DNA of 64,000 nt from Trichomonas vaginalis G3 (taxonomy: Eukaryota; Parabasalia; Trichomonadida; Trichomonadidae): the NCBI RefSeq assembly GCF_026262505.1, contig NC_067203.1, positions 23,913,411 to 23,977,410 on the forward strand, read 5' to 3'. Below are positions 29,948-39,778 of this stretch, piece after piece. The number at the start of each line of letters is the position of its first letter. The stretch's first letter is position 1. A program made the position numbers and the translations under genes. The notes beneath the pieces were generated by a model. That model ran no database searches. It saw only the letters and a program-made list of their open reading frames with translations, and was not told where the DNA came from.

Positions 29948-31332
29948 GCAGCTCTGAACCAAGCGAATACAGTCATAAATGGTGGTAAGAAGTCTTGACC
30001 TTTTCCTGTTGCATCTGTGATTCCAGCTACTGTGTGAGTATGGTTTCCTGCAGATCCGCAGAAAATACCTGTACTAACATCTCTAGGGTCATCTGTGATA
30101 TCATATCTATTCATACCTTGTCTATCAGAACCTGCTGCAAGATTTGTATAACCTCTTTTTGTCATTGAATGTGAATGCTCTCCATTAGTAGATGTTGTTG
30201 CACTGAACCTATGGGAGTGTGGTGGAAGGTTTTCAACTCTGATAGTCTTTGAACCACCAAAGTCCATTGATGAGTTAGAACAGTAAAGAAACTGATCAAC
30301 AATCGGTTGCCAAACACCTCCATAAAGGGTTTGCGGGCTTGTTGAGCTCATTGATGTAAATATAGAACCAATTGGATACATCATGTCAAACATGTTAGAA
30401 GGTCTATAAGTATAATCTACTGTGGTGACATCGTTCAAATAAAACTCAAACGTATCTCCAGGATGAATAGTTAAGTTTGTTCCATCTTTTTTGTGGAACA
30501 CAAGTTCAATAGATTTACCATGACTCAATGTATAGTAACTTGGACCTTTTTCTGATGGACCAATGTTATAATTTATAAATATTGCAACTTTACCCATATC
30601 ATTATTACCAAAGCTAACTGTAATGCTTTCAGGTATTCCATTGTTTACAGATGCATTAGAGATCTTTGAGATCTGTTCATTAACATAAGTTTTGTCTGCT
30701 TTGTTGTCTAACAGAACTGGTAACTCATGTGCTTTAAAGTTGTTATAACTCATAGACATATTATATGCAGTACCATTCAAATTTTGCAAGGTCTCTGTTA
30801 AACTCATATGAGGATCTTCTTGTGGAGCACTTGAGCCTAAAGTATAGTTCAAGATAATGTCATCAGCTCTTATTTTCTTGATTTGAACTGGTTGGTCATT
30901 ATCAGCTCCTATTTTATTGATTATAACAGGTTTGTCTTCTCTTGAACGAATTGATTTAACTGTCAAAGGTTCAGTGAACTCATTATTTTTCAAAGGAATC
31001 AATGTTGTATTGATGTTTTCACCATTAATATATACTTCTTTTGCATCAATACCAGATGGGAATGAAACTCTTTCATTAACTTTAACTGTTGTACCATCAC
31101 CTGGGTACATATCTTTCTCTGGACCTTTGATTGTCTTAAGTATGACAGACTGTGATAAAGTATATTCTTTAGATGCAACTTTACGTATCTCTTCGTCAAC
31201 ATAACTTTTGTCAGCTTTGTCTGCAATCTTAAGTGCAGTTCTTCCTCCATTATTTTTGTTCTCCTCAACTTTCTTCGCTAATTCAGCAAGAATGAGATAA
31301 AGATAATCAGTAAGGTCATCAGTACCAGACAT
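29944..31332 (-). CDS. Polinton 1 fibre protein with phage tail-collar-like end
   Basis: This part is about 462 aa. The N-terminal half is a coiled-coil/shaft type (KADKSYVDEEIRKV and a second KADKTYVNEQISKI). The C-terminal domain, beginning MMYPIGSIFTSMS and followed by LYGGVWQPIVDQFLYC, ENLPPHSHRF, HSHSM, NHTHTV and PPFMTVFAWFRA, is the layout of phage tail-collar/receptor-binding fibres. His-x-His motifs in such domains bind metal along the trimer axis. Polinton 2 has the same domain at 58129. It likely trimerises and projects from the particle. No T-run-A signal precedes this start, and it lies directly after another fibre part (31460-32635); the area is damaged. Confidence 0.75.
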   Translation of the reverse strand: MSGTDDLTDYLYLILAELAKKVEENKNNGGRTALKIADKADKSYVDEEIRKVASKEYTLSQSVILKTIKGPEKDMYPGDGTTVKVNERVSFPSGIDAKEVYINGENINTTLIPLKNNEFTEPLTVKSIRSREDKPVIINKIGADNDQPVQIKKIRADDIILNYTLGSSAPQEDPHMSLTETLQNLNGTAYNMSMSYNNFKAHELPVLLDNKADKTYVNEQISKISNASVNNGIPESITVSFGNNDMGKVAIFINYNIGPSEKGPSYYTLSHGKSIELVFHKKDGTNLTIHPGDTFEFYLNDVTTVDYTYRPSNMFDMMYPIGSIFTSMSSTSPQTLYGGVWQPIVDQFLYCSNSSMDFGGSKTIRVENLPPHSHRFSATTSTNGEHSHSMTKRGYTNLAAGSDRQGMNRYDITDDPRDVSTGIFCGSAGNHTHTVAGITDATGKGQDFLPPFMTVFAWFRAA

Positions 31333-31459
31333 AGTAATATTATTGTTCTTTCTTGATGTATTAGCAACTTTCACTAAGGTCACAAAATCAGGGTACAAAG
31401 TACTTAACGTAGAAATGATTGTTTTTGGTCCAGGATCTTTCTCTTCTTTATCATTAGCA

Positions 31460-32635
31460 TCACGTGCATTGAATTGGTTCCAAAGGTCCAGTCACATCAA
31501 AACTCTCAAGTTCCATATAACCTTCATTTCTGAATCTTTCTATATGAGTTATCTTCTGGAAACTTGTTTTAGTCTTTTCAACTAAATTTTTTATTCCATC
31601 CACAAAACCTCCTTTATGATTTGGACCAAGATTACCCAGAGTGTCAAGAACAGTATCTATACCTTCTTGACTTTCAACAAAAGCCCAAAGAGCATTTATT
31701 TGACTCTGGAGTGATATCCATGAGGCTGCAGTAGCACCGTTTGCTATGGCAAAGATGAATGATAAAGGGTTGAACTTAAGACCAGATTCTTTATCTTTGA
31801 CAATTTCAACGAAGTCATTGATATTTTTCTTCAAGTATTCCTTAGTCAGAAGAACTCCATCGCCAGCTATACCAGTTGCTTTTGTCTTTCCTTTAACATC
31901 AAATGTGATTGGTTTCTTCAATAAAATAACTTCTGGTGTTGTACTGATGCTATCATTAGTGGAGAAAAATTCTCCGACATGACTTGCTAAGTATTCTTTC
32001 GTCAATAATGTTCCATCACCAACAATACCAGTTGCTTTTGGACCATCTTCTGTGAATGTCAATGGTTTCTTTAACATAACTTTATCTAAGTATATTGCAA
32101 TACCACTATTTTGTACTTGTTCATGACCTAATATATAAGCAAATGCTGCGTTTAAAGCATTATACAATGTATCTTCTTTAAATGTTAATTGACTGTTTTC
32201 AATCATTGGTATATTGAACAGTGTAGACCTTGGGTCAAAATGAACTCCATGGTCAATCGATAATAACCGTTTAACATGATATATTATAGTCTCTAATGCT
32301 TCATTAATATTTACCTCACGAGTTTCTTGCAAACCATTACTCGCCATACATGAAAACATATAATCTCTATCAGTTGTGAAGAATGGAGCATCTAAGTAAT
32401 TATTCTCTACTTTTGTCACACGATTCTGTAACGCTTGAAGGTATTGATTTAAGTCTGTTTCAACAATTGTACCATCTGGTTGCTCGATAGGTAATATACC
32501 AGGACCGATGGTAATGTCTTCATCAGCACCTTCTTTATGTATGACTAAAGCATTATCAGTAATTCTGAGAGTATATTCTTTATATTGAAGTACGCTAGAC
32601 TTATAACATTCATATGCATATGGAACAACACTCAT
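31460..32635 (-). CDS. Polinton 1 fibre/shaft protein part
   Basis: About 391 codons, from MSVVPYAYECYKSSVLQYKE. It contains two shaft-like repeats (VMLKKPLTF...KATGIVGDGTLLTKEYL and VILLKKPITF...KATGIAGDGVLLTKEYL). The repeats and the place next to the collar-domain gene point to the proximal part of the same fibre system. TTTTTATATG lies upstream on its strand, A 15 nt before the ATG. It is divergent from the penton candidate. The fibre neighbourhood is broken; I leave the parts separate. Confidence 0.6.
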   Translation of the reverse strand: MSVVPYAYECYKSSVLQYKEYTLRITDNALVIHKEGADEDITIGPGILPIEQPDGTIVETDLNQYLQALQNRVTKVENNYLDAPFFTTDRDYMFSCMASNGLQETREVNINEALETIIYHVKRLLSIDHGVHFDPRSTLFNIPMIENSQLTFKEDTLYNALNAAFAYILGHEQVQNSGIAIYLDKVMLKKPLTFTEDGPKATGIVGDGTLLTKEYLASHVGEFFSTNDSISTTPEVILLKKPITFDVKGKTKATGIAGDGVLLTKEYLKKNINDFVEIVKDKESGLKFNPLSFIFAIANGATAASWISLQSQINALWAFVESQEGIDTVLDTLGNLGPNHKGGFVDGIKNLVEKTKTSFQKITHIERFRNEGYMELESFDVTGPLEPIQCT

Positions 32636-32654
32636 TCTTTTACTACATATAAAA
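32636..32654. promoter_or_regulatory. Bidirectional promoter, fibre / penton
   Basis: A 19-bp divergent gap. TTTTACT on the plus strand has the A 13 nt before ATG 32655; TTTTTATATG on the minus strand overlaps it and serves the fibre gene. Confidence 0.55.
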
Positions 32655-33497
32655 ATGATGTATTATCTACAATCGACTGATCCTAATAACTACGGGACAA
32701 TACAGTTTCAAGCAGATCCTAACATGGGGCATCCAAGTAAGATAAAGATGAGAGTAAAAAGTGTCAGTACTATGGCGAACTTTATTGTTTGTGACGAAAC
32801 AGATTATTTTGTCTTACAGTTAGACGAAGATGGAGAAGAAAAGGTGTGTACATTTAAGTCAGCTCTTTCATTTGATATGGATACTATTGTATCAAAACTA
32901 CAAGAGATTGTAACAAAACAGTTTGATTATTATAACAAGAAAAAAGGTCAACATAATGTAACAGTTTCACTGAGTGCTACGAATCAACTTATATTTACGT
33001 CACAGGACAAAGGACATAAAGTCTATTTAAAAGATGCTTCACATAGAGCAAATCTTATTTTAGGTGCATATGGAATAGAACTACCTATTGTACATAATTA
33101 TTATCTACAAATGCCAAAACCACCTATGCTCAACTTCGGGTATCAGTTATACCTTCGTTCATCAATGTCTGTCATCTCTGGGTTCAATAATATTGACCAA
33201 GTTGATGATCGAAGAAAGATCATGTACAGATCTACATGTTATAACATCAATGAGTTCTGGATATCTGGTAAACCACTTATATGTAAGGAATCCTCACCAT
33301 GGATAGATGCATTTCCATGGGAACTAACTAATGTTACGTTTACCTTAGTTGACTTCCAAGATCAGCCTGTTCGATTATTGTCACCAATGTTTATGGTGAT
33401 AGAGATTAAACCAGATAAGCCAGAAGTTAGAGAAACCAATGATGTCAGTGATGATGATACAGAATCTTCGTACGATTATGATTACGATGACGATTAA
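32655..33497 (+). CDS. Probable penton (minor capsid) protein
   Basis: A 280-aa strand-rich protein ending in an acidic DDDTESSYDYDYDDD tail. The order of features is a helix in the first half (IVSKLQEIVTKQFDYYNK), then ITVSL-type strands, then LRSSMSVISGFN, and finally NVTFTLVDFQDQPV...FMVIEI. Polinton pentons (single jelly-roll) typically end with FTLxDxxGxxV...LxFxL, which fits. The Polinton 2 protein at 57262 has the same order (SGSISDFQVWFTTDGRKRI ... ELSFIYN). It would form capsid vertices beside the major capsid protein. Assignment rests on layout, not on search. Confidence 0.65.
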   Translation: MMYYLQSTDPNNYGTIQFQADPNMGHPSKIKMRVKSVSTMANFIVCDETDYFVLQLDEDGEEKVCTFKSALSFDMDTIVSKLQEIVTKQFDYYNKKKGQHNVTVSLSATNQLIFTSQDKGHKVYLKDASHRANLILGAYGIELPIVHNYYLQMPKPPMLNFGYQLYLRSSMSVISGFNNIDQVDDRRKIMYRSTCYNINEFWISGKPLICKESSPWIDAFPWELTNVTFTLVDFQDQPVRLLSPMFMVIEIKPDKPEVRETNDVSDDDTESSYDYDYDDD

Positions 33498-33584
33498 AAA
33501 AAATAACGTATATTTTTTTATCGGTTATAAAAGTGCTCAATGCTATAAAGGATTAGTTAATAACTTTCCCAGAAGATAAGAGGT

Positions 33585-33731
33585 ATGCTTGATATGTTTG
33601 GATCAAAATGCCTAAGAAAGCTAAAAATTACCAATAAATTAGCTCTGGCAATTAAGAATCAAGGTACAGGAAGTGTAGAGATATTTTCAAGAATGCTAAG
33701 AGCTTCTATGATGACTACAATGGTATCATGA
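33585..33731 (+). CDS. 48-aa frame overlapping the polymerase start
   Basis: MLDMFGSKCLRKLKITNKLA begins a basic short frame whose TGA overlaps the polymerase ATG by 4 bp (ATGA). The nearest T-run-A (TTTTTTTATCGG, about 33510-33521) lies well upstream and is followed first by a two-codon ATG CTA TAA frame. It may be a leader peptide, a small protein, or a polymerase N-terminal extension read separately. Low certainty. Confidence 0.35.
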   Translation: MLDMFGSKCLRKLKITNKLALAIKNQGTGSVEIFSRMLRASMMTTMVS

Positions 33732-36700
33732 ATGTTCCAGCTTCAAATTCCCCAGTTGCTTTAGATCACGATCAGAGATCTCATAATAGAGCGTTAATGG
33801 AGATGCAACCAATATACTCAGACCCTCCACCAAAGATTGATGAGAGCGAATTAGCATACAAAGAAATACAGAATGCCTTTTACGTTGTTAAGAACATTAA
33901 TGGTCAAAAACTTCCTGATGAGAAATGGTTAGACCCAATAACTAAAGCAGGAGAAAGATTCATTATGTTTAACATTGACCAATACAGTCCAAGAGGAAAA
34001 GATTACTTCAACAAGATGTTTCCAAGAGTTATGGCAAAGTTCATTGGACAGATAGACCTTTTCAAACAGAAGTGGACATTCTATTACGACTTTGATGAGA
34101 AGAGAAACATTTTGCGTCATTTGAACATCAATACAATGGGATCATTAGTTCATCAGTTACTTAATGAAGCTCCAATAGCAGAAGTACAAGAATTAGCATC
34201 TAAAGTCCTTGAATCAAACTATGACTTCTTCCTTTGTAGTATTCCTTCGTTAAGGAAGATCGAGATCTTTGACTATACAGCTTATTCAGATGTTGATGCT
34301 TCTGCTTTGAGAAAAGGAACGTACACACCATATAAACTCACAGCTGAAGAACAAGTTATGTTAGATACGATGAGAGCAGCAGGTCAAGAAAAGATCGCAC
34401 TCAAGATCATCAAACAAAACCATTCAAAGAAGAGAAACAGGTCACGTAATGGTCAGCTTTGGACATGGACATGCAAATTACCTATTAACTTAGAGAGGTA
34501 TCAGATCTTCAACGAACTTAATGCAGAGACAGCAAAGAAGATGATGAAAGATTCATGTTTCATCTACGCTTGTATTCAAGCTGGTGTTGACGAAGCAACA
34601 ATTAATCATATGAGGGAAATCATTCGTGTCAAAGATTTTCCAATGTCAAAGATTAAGGTTATTGCCAAAGAAACAGGAATAAGGTTCCATGTCATCAAAT
34701 ACAACGAGAAGTATTCAAATCATTCATATACTTATGAACCAGATGAAGAACCAAAGATGACAGTAGAACTTTTATTAATGTATGACCACTACATGTTGAA
34801 CGAAAAGCTTCCAATAAGTTCAATGTTCATCAAGAACTATGAAGATGTTTGTAAGTTGTGCAAGGATTGGACTTTAGAGAAGAAGATGTTAGTTAACAGA
34901 AGATATGAAACAAGGTATGCAATTAACTCAAAGTTAGTTACACCACTTGCAAAAGTCATTGAACTCTTGTTTGCTAACAATTATTTCGAACCAATTAGAA
35001 CAGGAGAACTTTGCACATACTTCACAACGATGTATAATGAGAACCTTGAAGAAATGATTGACCTCACATACAATGAGCGTTATTGCGCAAGGATGAAGAA
35101 AGATTGGAGTTCAGAGACGAAGAAAGACATGAAGTTCCCAAGAGAACATGTTTTCTTTGCTGACTTCGAAGCATCAACTGATGGAAACATTCACAAAGCA
35201 TACAACATTTGTTTCATGGAAGATGACGATGATGGTTATACATCAATTTGGGGAAGTGACTGTGCGTCAAAATTCCTCGAAGCTTTACCAGATAAGAGTT
35301 TAGTTTATTTCCACAACTTATCGTACGATGTCACTTTTCTCATGTCTCAGTTAGAAGAGATTACAGGAACTCCAATCATCAAAGGTTCACAAACGATGCA
35401 GATACAAGGAAAGTACAAAGGAAAACTTCTCTGCTTCAAAGACTCTTATGCAATCATCTCAACTAAGTTGGAAAGATTCCCTGAAATGTTTCACCTCACT
35501 AGTGGTGAAAAAGAAGTTTTCCCATATAATTACTACACGGAAGAGTTAGTTAATACAACTAAAGTTGGTAACATCGATGATGCCATGAATCATGTCAAAG
35601 ATATTGAAGCTTTTAATGAGAACATTGAGAAGATTGAAGATTGCAAGATTGATGATGAACACTTTGACATGGAAGTTTATTCGTCATTCTATTGCGGTCA
35701 AGATGTACGCATTTTACGAGATGGCTTTCTTAAGTTCCGCAATGACCTCATGACTGAGTTTGAAATAGATGCTTATGATTATGTTTCAATAAGTTCTATC
35801 TCAAACAAACTCTTTGAGAAGAGAGTATATTGGAAGAACGGTAATCTCTTTGATCTTGCAGGAAAACCTCGTGAATATATTTCCAAGTGTATTCAAGGAG
35901 GAAGATGCATGCTAGCTGAGAACAAGAAGCAATACAATGAAGGAGAACTCATCACTGACTTCGATGCTGTATCATTGTATCCATCAGCAATTGCTAGACT
36001 TTACTGTTTAGAAGGAATTCCAAAAGTTATGACAGAAGAGATGAAGAGCAGTGAATACTTGTTGGAGCATCTCTTTGATGATGACCAAGCTGAACCAACA
36101 AAGGAAAAGTTCATCTCAGGATTTTACTGTCAGATCGAGATCTTGTCGATCGGTAAGAACTCAGCATTCCCATTGATTGTCGTCAATCCTGACATCAACC
36201 CTGACTTACATGTTGCCAGAAGTTCCAATACATGCTGCAAGATGTTCGTAGACCACATTACGCTTCAAGATCTGATCAAGTTCCAAGAGATCTCATGCAA
36301 AGTCATTGATGGATACTATTATGATGGAAAAAGGGACATGACAATAAGGAATGAAGTTAAGAAGCTCTTCGAATTACGTGCTAAGTATAAGAAGGAAGGT
36401 AATCCGATACAAGAGATCATCAAACTTCTTTTGAACAGTATCTATGGTAAGACGATATTAAAGCCCATTGACAAAAAGATTCGTTTCATCAAGGACAATA
36501 AGCTCACTGACTATATCATTAAGAACTATAATGACATACAGACAATAGAGTTCATCCCCGATTCCGAACTTTCATGTGTAAAGTCATTTAAACCTATCGT
36601 TCGTCACTTTAACTATTGTCCATTAGGTGTTTCAATCCTTTCTATGTCCAAACGAATCATGAATGAAGTATTCTTCACAGCAGAAGATTTGGGCTTGAAG

Positions 36701-37210
36701 TTGTTCTATCAGGATACAGATAGTTTACACTTGTATGAGAAGGACTTAGATAAGTTAGCAGAAGAATACAAGAGAAGGTATAACAGAGAACTCATTGGAA
36801 AAGCACTGGGTCAATTTCATTCAGACTTTGCAGAGATTACTGCAGGACATATGTCTAAGGCACAAAGATCTATATTCGTTGGAAAGAAGACTTACCTCGA
36901 CGAATTAACCAATGACCTCAAGGAAATTGCTTTCCACTGTCGAATGAAGGGAATCACACAGGACGTAATTGCACTTACTGCAAACCAAATGTTCCCAGAT
37001 GCGATACAAGTACATTATGACGAGAAGAAAGGTTTGTTCTTCCCTGAGAAAGTTGGGGAAAAATATAGCATCGTGGAATTGTACAAATCTCTTTATGAAG
37101 GTGATGAGATAACCTTTGACTTGTGCATTGGTTCGAAACCATGCTTCAACAAAAATAAGGACTTCACTATTTCAACGAAGTCATCTTTTGAACGTAAGTT
37201 AAAGTTCTAA
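33728..37210 (+). CDS. Protein-primed family B DNA polymerase (Polinton PolB)
   Basis: A 1,160-aa protein, the usual Polinton PolB length. The 3'-5' exonuclease motifs appear as FFADFEAS (about 474-481) and YFHNLSYDVTFL (about 526-537). The polymerase motifs are DFDAVSLYPSAIAR (about 743-756), LLLNSIYGKT (about 899-908) and YQDTDSLH (about 992-999). An N-terminal domain of about 450 residues is shared with the broken Polinton 2 copy (CFIYACIQAG, LLLMYDHYMLNEKLP against CILTCLRNSG, VLVHNHFMLNESLT). The enzyme copies the linear element from its ends using a protein primer. The frame appears whole. Confidence 0.95.
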   Translation: MNVPASNSPVALDHDQRSHNRALMEMQPIYSDPPPKIDESELAYKEIQNAFYVVKNINGQKLPDEKWLDPITKAGERFIMFNIDQYSPRGKDYFNKMFPRVMAKFIGQIDLFKQKWTFYYDFDEKRNILRHLNINTMGSLVHQLLNEAPIAEVQELASKVLESNYDFFLCSIPSLRKIEIFDYTAYSDVDASALRKGTYTPYKLTAEEQVMLDTMRAAGQEKIALKIIKQNHSKKRNRSRNGQLWTWTCKLPINLERYQIFNELNAETAKKMMKDSCFIYACIQAGVDEATINHMREIIRVKDFPMSKIKVIAKETGIRFHVIKYNEKYSNHSYTYEPDEEPKMTVELLLMYDHYMLNEKLPISSMFIKNYEDVCKLCKDWTLEKKMLVNRRYETRYAINSKLVTPLAKVIELLFANNYFEPIRTGELCTYFTTMYNENLEEMIDLTYNERYCARMKKDWSSETKKDMKFPREHVFFADFEASTDGNIHKAYNICFMEDDDDGYTSIWGSDCASKFLEALPDKSLVYFHNLSYDVTFLMSQLEEITGTPIIKGSQTMQIQGKYKGKLLCFKDSYAIISTKLERFPEMFHLTSGEKEVFPYNYYTEELVNTTKVGNIDDAMNHVKDIEAFNENIEKIEDCKIDDEHFDMEVYSSFYCGQDVRILRDGFLKFRNDLMTEFEIDAYDYVSISSISNKLFEKRVYWKNGNLFDLAGKPREYISKCIQGGRCMLAENKKQYNEGELITDFDAVSLYPSAIARLYCLEGIPKVMTEEMKSSEYLLEHLFDDDQAEPTKEKFISGFYCQIEILSIGKNSAFPLIVVNPDINPDLHVARSSNTCCKMFVDHITLQDLIKFQEISCKVIDGYYYDGKRDMTIRNEVKKLFELRAKYKKEGNPIQEIIKLLLNSIYGKTILKPIDKKIRFIKDNKLTDYIIKNYNDIQTIEFIPDSELSCVKSFKPIVRHFNYCPLGVSILSMSKRIMNEVFFTAEDLGLKLFYQDTDSLHLYEKDLDKLAEEYKRRYNRELIGKALGQFHSDFAEITAGHMSKAQRSIFVGKKTYLDELTNDLKEIAFHCRMKGITQDVIALTANQMFPDAIQVHYDEKKGLFFPEKVGEKYSIVELYKSLYEGDEITFDLCIGSKPCFNKNKDFTISTKSSFERKLKF

Positions 37211-37214
37211 ACAC

Positions 37215-37442
37215 TTACTTATTATTTTTCTTAGCTTCTTCCTCTTCTCTCAATTTCTTTGCAATCATTCGTGGATTCTTTGCGCGTCCAGCTGCTAATG
37301 CAGCTAATTGTTTCTCTGTGAGTTTACGCTTTGGTTTAGCTGGTTTCTCTTCTTGTGTTTGTTCTTTTGGTTTGAGTTCATTAAGTATTTCTTCACGAAG
37401 TTCATTCTTGAGTGCTTCTCTGTCGAAAGTATTCTCAGTCAT
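37215..37442 (-). CDS. Small basic Polinton protein
   Basis: A 75-aa protein from MTENTFDREALKNELREEIL. It is a charged helix followed by a basic stretch KPKRKLTEKQLAALAAGRAK and RMIAKKLREEEEAKKNNK. The KRKLTEKQLAALAAGRAKN repeat resembles small basic DNA- or RNA-binding tails. Start chosen because TTTTTTACTCC lies with the A 12 nt upstream. It sits tail-to-tail with PolB. Confidence 0.65.
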   Translation of the reverse strand: MTENTFDREALKNELREEILNELKPKEQTQEEKPAKPKRKLTEKQLAALAAGRAKNPRMIAKKLREEEEAKKNNK

Positions 37443-37476
37443 TTTGTTAGGAGTAAAAAATTTTATTAGGATAGAA
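37443..37476. promoter_or_regulatory. Bidirectional Polinton promoter
   Basis: A 34-bp gap between divergent starts. Minus: TTTTTTACTCC, A 12 nt before ATG 37442. Plus: ATTTTATTAGG, A 12 nt before ATG 37477. The symmetrical spacing is the clearest example of the element signal working in both directions. Confidence 0.65.
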
Positions 37477-37926
37477 ATGACGTCAAAACTTTCACCAAGT
37501 GAAAAGCAATCAATCATATTGAATGAAGCTAAAGGAATACAACATCCATTATATTATGTTTGTCATATGAAGAATGGTTCAGTTCAAGTTAGAAAGAGAA
37601 AGGCACCATTGAATTCACCAGCTCCTGCCCCAGCTCCTGTTGTTCAAGAAGCTCCTAAAGTTGATGAGAAGAAAGAAGAAGAACAAGCATATACTAATAA
37701 AATGTTGTTAGAGATGATGACAAAGATATTAGAACGTAACAGTGTAGTTAATGAACCAAACATGGACCCAATTGAACGTGAGAAGGAAACTAAAGAGAAT
37801 CAAGAATATGTTCAATCAATGGAAGAGAAAAGAATACACTTCGATGATGAACCAGAGCCTGAACCAGAACCTCCTAAACCTCAGCCACAAATAAGACGAA
37901 TAATCCCAAGAATAAGAAGATTGTAA
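37477..37926 (+). CDS. Polinton protein with the MKNGSVQVRK domain
   Basis: A 149-aa protein. The N-terminal domain (SEKQSIILNEAKGI, YYVCHMKNGSVQVRKRKAPL) is shared with the small protein at 22599 and loosely with 61782. A Pro/Ala linker, a helix (YTNKMLLEMMTKILERN) and an acidic-proline and basic tail (PQPQIRRIIPRIRRL) follow. It lies immediately upstream of the capsid gene. Function unknown; a capsid-associated or scaffold role is conceivable from position. Confidence 0.65.
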   Translation: MTSKLSPSEKQSIILNEAKGIQHPLYYVCHMKNGSVQVRKRKAPLNSPAPAPAPVVQEAPKVDEKKEEEQAYTNKMLLEMMTKILERNSVVNEPNMDPIEREKETKENQEYVQSMEEKRIHFDDEPEPEPEPPKPQPQIRRIIPRIRRL

Positions 37927-37936
37927 ATTTTTTATA
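37927..37936 (+). promoter_or_regulatory. Polinton T-run-A signal, capsid gene
   Basis: ATTTTTTATA with the final T-run A 13 nt before ATG 37947. Confidence 0.6.
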
Positions 37937-37946
37937 GCTGAGAAAG

Positions 37947-39635
37947 ATGTTGAACGATAACCTCAATACATACAGTATTGCTGATTCCATCAGACAAGTA
38001 AGATATTATTTCGATCAAGTTGATGGGGCAGTTCCTATTGGAGATACTAACCATAGATATGTCCCAACAAAAGTGCCAGCTATGCCGACAAATACTATTG
38101 ATAACGGTTATATTACATTTAACATATCACCACCTGGTGAGAACATGATTGACTTATATAATACGTTCATTAGTGGTTATGTCGATGGTGAGTGCATAAT
38201 TACAACAGAAACTGAACCAGCTGATGAAAAAGTTCCTAAATATGATGGTGAAGTATATAAAGAAAGAGCTGTTGAGACAGCTCCTACAGGATCAAATGTT
38301 ACAGCAATTAAAGCAATTGATACTAAATATGCTGGTGGCAAATCATGTGCACATCTTCCAGCAATTTGGTTGGGATACATTGATTCATTCTATGCTGTTG
38401 AATCATATCAATTAATCGCTAATGGTAAAAGTGTTTATACACAAGATAATGCTAGAGAAGAAGGTTACATTACTTCTACTGCATCTACAACAGAAGCTAT
38501 TAAGAAAGTTGATGTATTTAGTAAGGCTAGACATAAAGATGTTTTCAATAGATGTGATACAGTTCGTTCTGGACAGATTATTGAGTTCAATAAACCAATT
38601 AGTGGTGCAACTACATTAAAGTTCCACATACCAATCAAGATTGACCTAAGAAGATTCCTAATACTTAATAACATTAGATTCCTTCCAGCGTTTGCTGGTA
38701 ACTTACAACTTAAGGTTAAGTTCAGTATTGCTGGTATGGTTTGGACACCATTAAGTTATCAGGATATTCTACCATTACCGAACATGCAAGCCAATGTTAC
38801 AAGCTATATTCCAATCACTAATCACTTCACTCCTATCTATGAAGGTATCAAAGTTATTGATACTGTAACTTGGAATGCCGATAAGAGTACGATATCATTT
38901 GGTACCAAGTTTATTAAGTTCACTAAGAAGAATGCAAACTTCTTTGAAATGATTACATACTGTAACTCATTCTCTTTGGACCCTAACATCTATAGTGATT
39001 TGGTGACAAGATATTCGGCAAAGACTCTAAACTTCCCAATCAAAAGAATTGACTGCATTACTATGGATGGTTCAATGGCTAAAGGTGAAGGAACTCCTTG
39101 TACATTCACGGCAGCATTTACTCCATTATATGTGAACACCATTTATACACTATTTAAGAAAACACCTAATTATAACACTACCTATGAAAATCCATTGTTT
39201 GAACAAATTCAATTGAACTGTGGAGCATATGGTAACATACCCGCTGAGGCTCAAGCATCTAATGATCCAATCTTCTATGAGATGCAGGCAAATGCCACTA
39301 ACAATAATAACGATACTGTTGGCTTCAACTATGATGTCATGAGGTCTATCACAACCACATCAGTCCCTCAATTTGGAATCGAGTCAAATGACTTAGGTCA
39401 TTACCTATGTGGATTCCCTTGCGAAACTGATTATACATTCCAACAGGGTCAGTTATCTAATTCACCTATTACATATAAGCTTACAGTTAAGCCAACAGCA
39501 GAGTCTATTAAATATACTGAGAAACCAGTGTTATGCTTCTTACGTCACGTTTGCCTCTCCATACAGATTAAACCTGTGGGACCACCTATCGTACTTCTCG
39601 ACGATTATGATTTATCAGCCCCTGCTAGTGAATAA
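37947..39635 (+). CDS. Polinton double jelly-roll major capsid protein
   Basis: A 562-aa strand-rich protein, the last gene before the right end, where its stop lies just inside the inverted repeat. Features matching Polinton capsid proteins include the early YITFNISPPGENMIDLYNTF strand, GATTLKFHIPIKIDLRRFLI in the first barrel, LPAFAGNLQLKVKFS, and a second barrel with FPIKRIDCITMDGSMAKGEG. It should trimerise into pseudohexameric capsomers. Assignment rests on length, place and strand pattern, which agree well. Confidence 0.8.
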   Translation: MLNDNLNTYSIADSIRQVRYYFDQVDGAVPIGDTNHRYVPTKVPAMPTNTIDNGYITFNISPPGENMIDLYNTFISGYVDGECIITTETEPADEKVPKYDGEVYKERAVETAPTGSNVTAIKAIDTKYAGGKSCAHLPAIWLGYIDSFYAVESYQLIANGKSVYTQDNAREEGYITSTASTTEAIKKVDVFSKARHKDVFNRCDTVRSGQIIEFNKPISGATTLKFHIPIKIDLRRFLILNNIRFLPAFAGNLQLKVKFSIAGMVWTPLSYQDILPLPNMQANVTSYIPITNHFTPIYEGIKVIDTVTWNADKSTISFGTKFIKFTKKNANFFEMITYCNSFSLDPNIYSDLVTRYSAKTLNFPIKRIDCITMDGSMAKGEGTPCTFTAAFTPLYVNTIYTLFKKTPNYNTTYENPLFEQIQLNCGAYGNIPAEAQASNDPIFYEMQANATNNNNDTVGFNYDVMRSITTTSVPQFGIESNDLGHYLCGFPCETDYTFQQGQLSNSPITYKLTVKPTAESIKYTEKPVLCFLRHVCLSIQIKPVGPPIVLLDDYDLSAPASE

Positions 39636-39778
39636 AGGTTAGTTTACATATGAACGTTTATTTTTACACATATATGCGTACATATGCGCGCCTGTATAGT
39701 GTCACTTTTCTGTCACTTTTTCATTGTGCCGGTGCCTGTAGCTGTAGGCTACAGGCGACGCACAATGTATACTGTACT
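39617..39778. repeat. Polinton 1 right terminal inverted repeat
   Basis: Complement of 16487-16649 with about six differences. It contains GTCACTT twice, 11 bp apart (about 39700-39718), and the GCCTGTAGC/GCTACAGGC hairpin. It also contains the last codons of the capsid gene. Confidence 0.93.

Larger units (their letters stand above)
16487..39778. mobile_element. Polinton/Maverick 1, near-whole, with TIRs and TSD
   Basis: A 23,292-bp self-synthesising virus-like element with both ends present. It begins AGTACAGTATAC and ends GTATACTGTACT, the AG...CT termini usual for Polintons. Inverted repeats are about 162 bp and differ at only about six places (near 96% identity by eye), so the insertion is fairly young. 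Parts include a structural protein, A32-type ATPase, integrase, adenine methyltransferase, fibre proteins, penton candidate, protein-primed polymerase B, major capsid protein and many small proteins, often in divergent pairs. No Ulp1-type protease was recognised. It is mostly whole but broken in roughly four to six places. It interrupts the host cyclase gene. Confidence 0.95.
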
